In this document: in pieces, positions 60,601-64,000 of the stretch | Numbering within the stretch: position 1 is the stretch's first letter | Layout of the letters: each line of letters opens with the position of its first letter | Assembly: GCF_018320785.1 (NCBI RefSeq) | Contig: NC_054868.1 | Span: 47,685,874 to 47,749,873 of the forward strand | Length of the DNA: 64,000 nucleotides | Source: Cheilinus undulatus | Lineage: Eukaryota; Chordata; Actinopteri; Labriformes; Labridae | Reading direction: 5' to 3' | Notes under the pieces: model-generated | Seen by the model: the letters and a program-made list of their open reading frames with translations, nothing else | Database searches by the model: none | Told to the model about the DNA's origin: nothing | Program-made: the position numbers and the translations under genes

Positions 60601-63062
60601 AGCCCCTAGCTGAAATGATTCGTGTAAATATTAAAATTCATGGATATCCACAGAATACACATTAAATAAAATTTCACTCTATGTGGATGATACTTTGATC
60701 TATGTAACAACACCACAGATTTCTATGCCTATTCTACTGGAGATAATTGATTTATTTAGCTCATTCTCAGGTTACAGGGTAAACTGGGGAAAAAGTGAAC
60801 TGATGCCAGTGCTGTGAAAATACAGGTGTACTAGATCAGATGCCATTCAAATTGGCTTTGGAGAAATTCACGCATTTGGGGTTGGAAATCACAAAAGAAA
60901 GTCCAATTCTTTGTTTAAAGCAAACTATATGGCTTTATTGAATAAGTTCAGAAAGAAAGTGGAGTTTTGGAAAACAATTCCAATGTCACCGATAGGACGA
61001 GCGAATGCTGTCAAGATAGTCTGTCTACCTTAATTACTATACCTCCTTCAAAATTTACCTATATACCTGACTAAGGTCTTTTTTAAAAAGTTTGATGCCA
61101 TCATCCTTCCGTTCATTTGGAACTATAAATCCCATAGGATCAAAAAAGGACATTTAAGTAAGCAATACTATTGGGCAACTAATATTAACTGCATCTCCTA
61201 CTGGTTAGATGAGACGATTGTGCTCGCTAGCTGGCTGGACATGGAATGAGAAGATTGTTTTTTCTTACTCGATTGGTGCTATCTTGATGTCTCCAATCAG
61301 TCTCAAAAAAATCATGTTATAAATATAATCCAGTTATTTGTAGTATTATTCAAATCTGGAGACAAATAATAAGAGTCTTAAGCTCAGCACTCTATCCTTT
61401 ATATTACCACTGTATTCTAATTCAGCGTTTACTCCTACTATGGATGGAGTGTTTGACCAATAGAGAGAGTGTGGATTGTGCTGTATTGGGGACTTAAATG
61501 TTCAAGGTGCCTTTGCCTCATTTCAGCAGCTGCAGGAGAAATATGGACTTGCAAAGAATGATTTTTTTAGATACCCCCAGGTGAGACACTTTGTGAGGAC
61601 TCATCTAGAATGATTTGAGTCTGCAACACCTGACAAACTTGATCAGTGTCTCAGAGACTGTGTAACAGAAGGAATTGCAATGTCATTCATATATAATGTA
61701 CTGCAAGAATTTGGACCAATGAGCATCGATGGTATAAAAAGAGACTGGGAGAGAGAACTAGGACTTGAAATAGCAGAAGACATTTGGGACAAAGGCCTGA
61801 AACGTGAACACCTGTTCCCTTAATGCTAGGCACCATCTCATACAATTTAAAATCTTACAAAGATTGCATTATTTGAAGGTAAAACTATATAAAATCTTCC
61901 CAGAAACTTCACCAATCTGTGAAAAGTGTAATCAAGCAGAAGCAGACTTACTACATAGTTACGTCTTGTGCTCCAAACTAGAGTAATTCTGGGTTGCAAT
62001 ATTTCCTTTTATTCAAAAATCTTGATGGTTAAAATAAATCCAGACCCAATTTTAGTTATTTTGGGAGTATCAGAAAGTATTTGACATTTTAATGGTGCAC
62101 TTTTCCTGTCCTATGGTCTTCTGTGTGCTAAGAAACTAATTCTGTTGCTTTGGAAGAAAACAGATACTCCAACTTTTAAAGCTTGGATAACACAACTGAC
62201 TGATACTCTCCATTAGGAGAAGCTTAGACACACACTCTGTGATAGTTTGGGAGATTTTGATGAGATCTGGAATCAACTGATCTCATACATGAGGAAGTCA
62301 GATTGATAAGATGCACTATTCTTACCTGGCCTTCTGTCAGTCCTAAACAGCACTACGCTGGATTGGGGTGGGTAAGGGTGGTAATATTAATGTCTGATGG
62401 TTTTCTATGTTATCTTATTTTCTTTGTTCAGTCATTCTGTATGTTTTTCTATGGCTCATAACAAAAATGAAGCAATTTGCCCATTGTGTATAAAACTGTA
62501 TACTGTTGTACAGATGCTTCACAATAGAGATATTGGAAACAAAACTAGGGGCAGATCAGTGTGGAATTTTGGGGGCCGATGCCAATATTAGGGAACAAAT
62601 AATTCTGATAACTAATATCTTGGCCGATTTAAGATTTGCCAAAGCTGCCGAGTGACTTTTGACATTGGCATTAAAAGCCTTTCAAACAATATTTATATTC
62701 CTCTTTTTCATATTTATCTGCTTGCAAAGTTCTTAGACTCACTGTCTGCAACTTGACGAGCTGAATCGCAGGCAACTACATCAGATGGCTTGATTCAGCG
62801 GCTCCATTCAGACTGCAGCAACTGTCACCAACGATGTTCTTAAACAGTCACCCACACTGCGGGTGTTTGGTCTGAACGGGGCTTTACGGTTTATAATGAA
62901 GCAGACCAACTGTCAGACAGATTTAAATCCAAACAGCTTGTATCAAAGACTCTGCAATCATACCTCTGGAAGGCCAGTAAGCACTGGGATATTTTGGGGT
63001 CGGCCTGGATTTCTGCTGTCCTCCGCTGAACCACATTACTGAACAGCTTGTTTGTTGCATCT
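48501..63062 (-). CDS. BFAR: Bifunctional apoptosis regulator, seven exons visible, 5' partial
   Basis: Minus-strand exons 62964-63062, 57266-57359, 56153-56325, 53798-53942, 52024-52194, 51455-51651 and 48501-48693 join in frame (357 residues) and follow human BFAR nearly throughout. In order: end of the RING-side region (RDATNKLFSN, AEIQADPK), a transmembrane helix (FFSGVLFALTWVAVVVLVYH), a SAM domain (VARWTTEEVSSWLENLGPWA to ELDRVKTLGVKPPQNLWEYK), and a C-terminal multi-span membrane region (SPRLTLFYLYLFDYSETFLP, LLPYQLIAEFAWDWL, PIIPQFVCDCLFYWALYF), ending QEL and TGA. BFAR is an ER membrane E3 ubiquitin ligase scaffold that binds BCL2-family proteins and caspase-8-type death effector proteins. 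The RING exon(s) and start lie beyond position 64000. Confidence 0.
49388..49840. mobile_element. hAT-like non-autonomous element, decayed
   Basis: Begins TAGGGCTGAACAATTTGGG and later has TTGCGATTTGAAAATTGCAGTAGG. The right end is unclear. Contains a 20-T run. BFAR intron. Confidence 0.
51455..51651 (-). CDS. BFAR: BFAR exon, membrane region
   Basis: Acceptor CTCGTAG, donor TCAG/GTACAT, 65 codons plus two bases: LEPNWQQKAEFLVKYFLLPY to WRLLTTASI. Confidence 0.
52024..52194 (-). CDS. BFAR: BFAR exon, membrane region
   Basis: Acceptor TCCTAG, donor CAG/GTGCCA, 57 codons: AANAGKSLFLLYAMKHSPRL to SSFLNSQ. Confidence 0.
53798..53942 (-). CDS. BFAR: BFAR exon, SAM domain second half
   Basis: Acceptor TTTAAG, donor AAG/GTAAAG, 48 codons after the split Arg: LLLMLEEEELLKPPYSIENQ to GVKPPQNLWEYK. 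Confidence 0.
54480..54640. repeat. Fragment of the AAGTAAAAGTA family
   Basis: AAAAAGTACTCATAAAAAGTAAAGTACACAAAAAAGC resembles 63391-63540. BFAR intron. Confidence 0.
55440..56100. mobile_element. Probable non-autonomous DNA element
   Basis: GGGACTCGGTTTGGCTGGG near the left and runs such as TGGACCAGGGTTCGTTTGGAAG near the right look like a fish MITE-type repeat. Borders not resolved. BFAR intron. Confidence 0.
56153..56325 (-). CDS. BFAR: BFAR exon, SAM domain first half
   Basis: Acceptor TTCCCAG, donor GGGAG/GTAGAT, 57 codons plus two bases: VVVLVYHWGSG, then the SAM start PVARWTTEEVSSWLENLGPW to ESVNG. Confidence 0.
57025..57048. repeat. Homopolymer A tract
   Basis: About 24 consecutive A residues with no SINE body before them. 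A simple mutable tract in a BFAR intron. Confidence 0.
57266..57359 (-). CDS. BFAR: BFAR exon, first membrane helix
   Basis: Acceptor TTTTCAG, donor GCT/GTAAGT, 31 codons after the split Arg: YGDNKSRARIDKNKGAG then FFSGVLFALTWVA. Confidence 0.
58001..58270. mobile_element. Possible hAT-like fragment, GGCCCTGTCCACATGGAGACG end
   Basis: GGCCCTGTCCACATGGAGACGAAAA resembles the common terminus of a fish non-autonomous family, followed by AAAACGCTGTAGTGCATATGCC. Right end not identified. Confidence 0.
58480..58969. mobile_element. Non-autonomous element, family A copy 3
   Basis: Full-length copy in the opposite orientation to 8529-9165: ends CTTGAAGGGGACAAATTT and TAATATGCACCTTTTAAAG, without the SINE insertion. 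Confidence 0.
59530..59690. mobile_element. Family B fragment, inverted
   Basis: ACACTGTGAGAACTTAGGTCGTGCATGACC and CAGTTGTACAGTGTGATATTCC correspond to the complement of the copy at 13089. Confidence 0.
60103..62390 (+). pseudogene. L1-type LINE ORF2 fragment, broken and interrupted
   Basis: Translation shows reverse transcriptase words: NLQRGTRQGCALSP, then YVDDTLIY (catalytic Asp-Asp) and GYRVNWGKSE. Farther on are the L1 C-terminal region (RLHYLKVKLYKIFP) and CEKCNQAEADLLH. Many stops and shifts, and the 5' part including the endonuclease is missing. Sits in the BFAR intron between the first two visible exons, antisense to BFAR. Confidence 0.
60226..60580. mobile_element. Small hAT-like element inside the LINE
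   Basis: TAGGGCTGTATTC at the left and GGCTGTCAGCCCTA at the right; flanks TTTTTTTG and GTTTTTTG agree at 7 of 8. It lies exactly between two parts of the reverse transcriptase region. Confidence 0.
62964..63062 (-). CDS. BFAR: BFAR exon after the RING region
   Basis: Acceptor TCTCCAG, donor AGAG/GTATGA, 99 bases entered in the third position of an Arg codon. DATNKLFSNVVQRRTAEIQ to CLLAFQ aligns with human RDAIEKLF to LAAFQKY. Confidence 0.
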
Positions 63063-63390
63063 CTGGAGAACAGGAAGAGCACCAAGTTAACAACTCTATT
63101 AGTAGACGAGCTGAATTTTACAACAACAAAAAGAACTTGCTAAAAATGTGGGACATACATTTTGGTCTTTGATGCAATGAGAAGCAATAACAATGGAGAG
63201 ACAGCCTAAATACATTTCTAAGTCTCGCTCATTTTGAGACAGTGTGTTATTTATGTAGAGTTCTGTTGCTTAGTTTCAAGTCTATGGTAGAGGATATGTT
63301 ATAGGTCTTTCTAAATCTTAAAAATGTGTTACTCTTGAAAGATCAAATATTGTTAAAATTTCCCAGAGTATTTGTTCTGAACCCTAACTC

Positions 63391-64000
63391 TGGGGTAGAG
63401 GTGGAAAAAGACATGAATGTTGTACTCAAGTAAAAGTAAAGTTTCTTTGGTTAAAATTCACTCAAGTAAAAGTAAAGGTACTGGTCTAAATATCTACTCA
63501 AGTAAAAGTAAAAAGTATTTAATTTTAAATTTACTTTAAGCATTGACTTTTGAGTAGCTACTAAGGAGTTGTACAGTAAAATATGATTTTTTTCTTATTG
63601 GCAAAAACAACAAGAGAAGAAATCTCCAACCAGGTTGTTCAGGTAAAGTCATACCGCTATTAAAAAGTGAAATAGACAAAAAGTGACTATGATAATTAAA
63701 CTCAAATAGAGTTTAATTTAACACTTTCAAAGAGTCTAAATTAGTCCACACTACATACTGTATAGCTAAACTACACTTTTGAGAGTCTTAGATATTTCAC
63801 ACTATGACAGAGCTGCAGCAGCTCTTGCAAATCTGTGATGAGGTGGGTTTCCTCAGGCATGAAGAGAGCAGCCACTCAGCCTCATAGCAAGGCCATGCGT
63901 GACAATGAAAATTATGCATATGTCTTTTAGGAGTACCTAAAGTCACAGACAGGACTGTGGCTTGGTGGATAGCTTCACCCATTGTGCAAATGTGTCTCAC
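63391..64000. mobile_element. Element with AAGTAAAAGTAAA repeats, right end outside the window
   Basis: AGAGGTGGAAAAAGACATGAATG, several ACTCAAGTAAAAGTAAA units, then the 280-bp arm seen at 42949 (AGTCCACACTACAT to TGCAAATGTGTCTCAC). Runs off the end of the window. Confidence 0.

Noticed and set aside
1-64000. CRISPR arrays, operons, prophage or bacterial insertion sequences
   Set aside because: No regularly spaced repeats, no ribosome-binding-site gene strings, and all real genes are split by spliceosomal introns.

Overview
This window is nuclear DNA from a ray-finned fish, most likely a teleost. It has split genes with short GT-AG introns, many Tc1-like transposons, hAT-like and other non-autonomous elements, tRNA-derived SINEs and LINE fragments. 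There is no bacterial, phage or CRISPR signal. Four protein-coding genes can be reconstructed exon by exon, and all splice phases agree: a mesothelin-like gene on + (5' end outside the window), and three genes on -, namely a small LITAF-domain gene, TXNDC11, and BFAR (5' end outside the window). As far as I recall, human LITAF, TXNDC11, BFAR and MSLN all lie in 16p13, so the window looks like a compact piece of conserved synteny.

Layout. 1-1348: repeats upstream of the first visible mesothelin-like exon. 1349-20588: 17 exons of the mesothelin-like gene, ending in a 15-unit PGATTQ stalk and a GPI-anchor signal; its 3' UTR runs to a polyadenylation signal near 21380. 21881-22860: a foldback element and the 3' end of a LINE. 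23559-27870 (-): four exons of a 119-residue LITAF-domain protein, with a Tc1-like remnant in its last intron. 27871-30819: mostly AT-rich sequence and one dispersed repeat copy. 30820-45857 (-): 13 exons of TXNDC11 encoding 862 residues, with a Tc1-like relic in the last intron and a CpG-rich 5' end. 45858-48500: intergenic, with nested elements. 48501-63062 (-): seven BFAR exons covering the end of the RING-side region, the first membrane segment, the SAM domain and the C-terminal membrane domain; the RING exon(s) lie beyond 64000. BFAR introns hold a broken LINE that is itself interrupted by a small hAT-like element.

The genes are not an operon or a single system. Known family roles are: mesothelin, a GPI-anchored surface glycoprotein; LITAF proteins, membrane-monotopic zinc proteins of endosomes; TXNDC11, an ER membrane thioredoxin-like protein; BFAR, an ER membrane E3 ligase. 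I found no undescribed biological system. The most notable features are the coding minisatellite of the mesothelin-like stalk, the very short N-terminus of the LITAF-domain protein, the upstream ORF/TATA arrangement at the TXNDC11 start, and several nested transposons that can be ordered in time from their target-site duplications.
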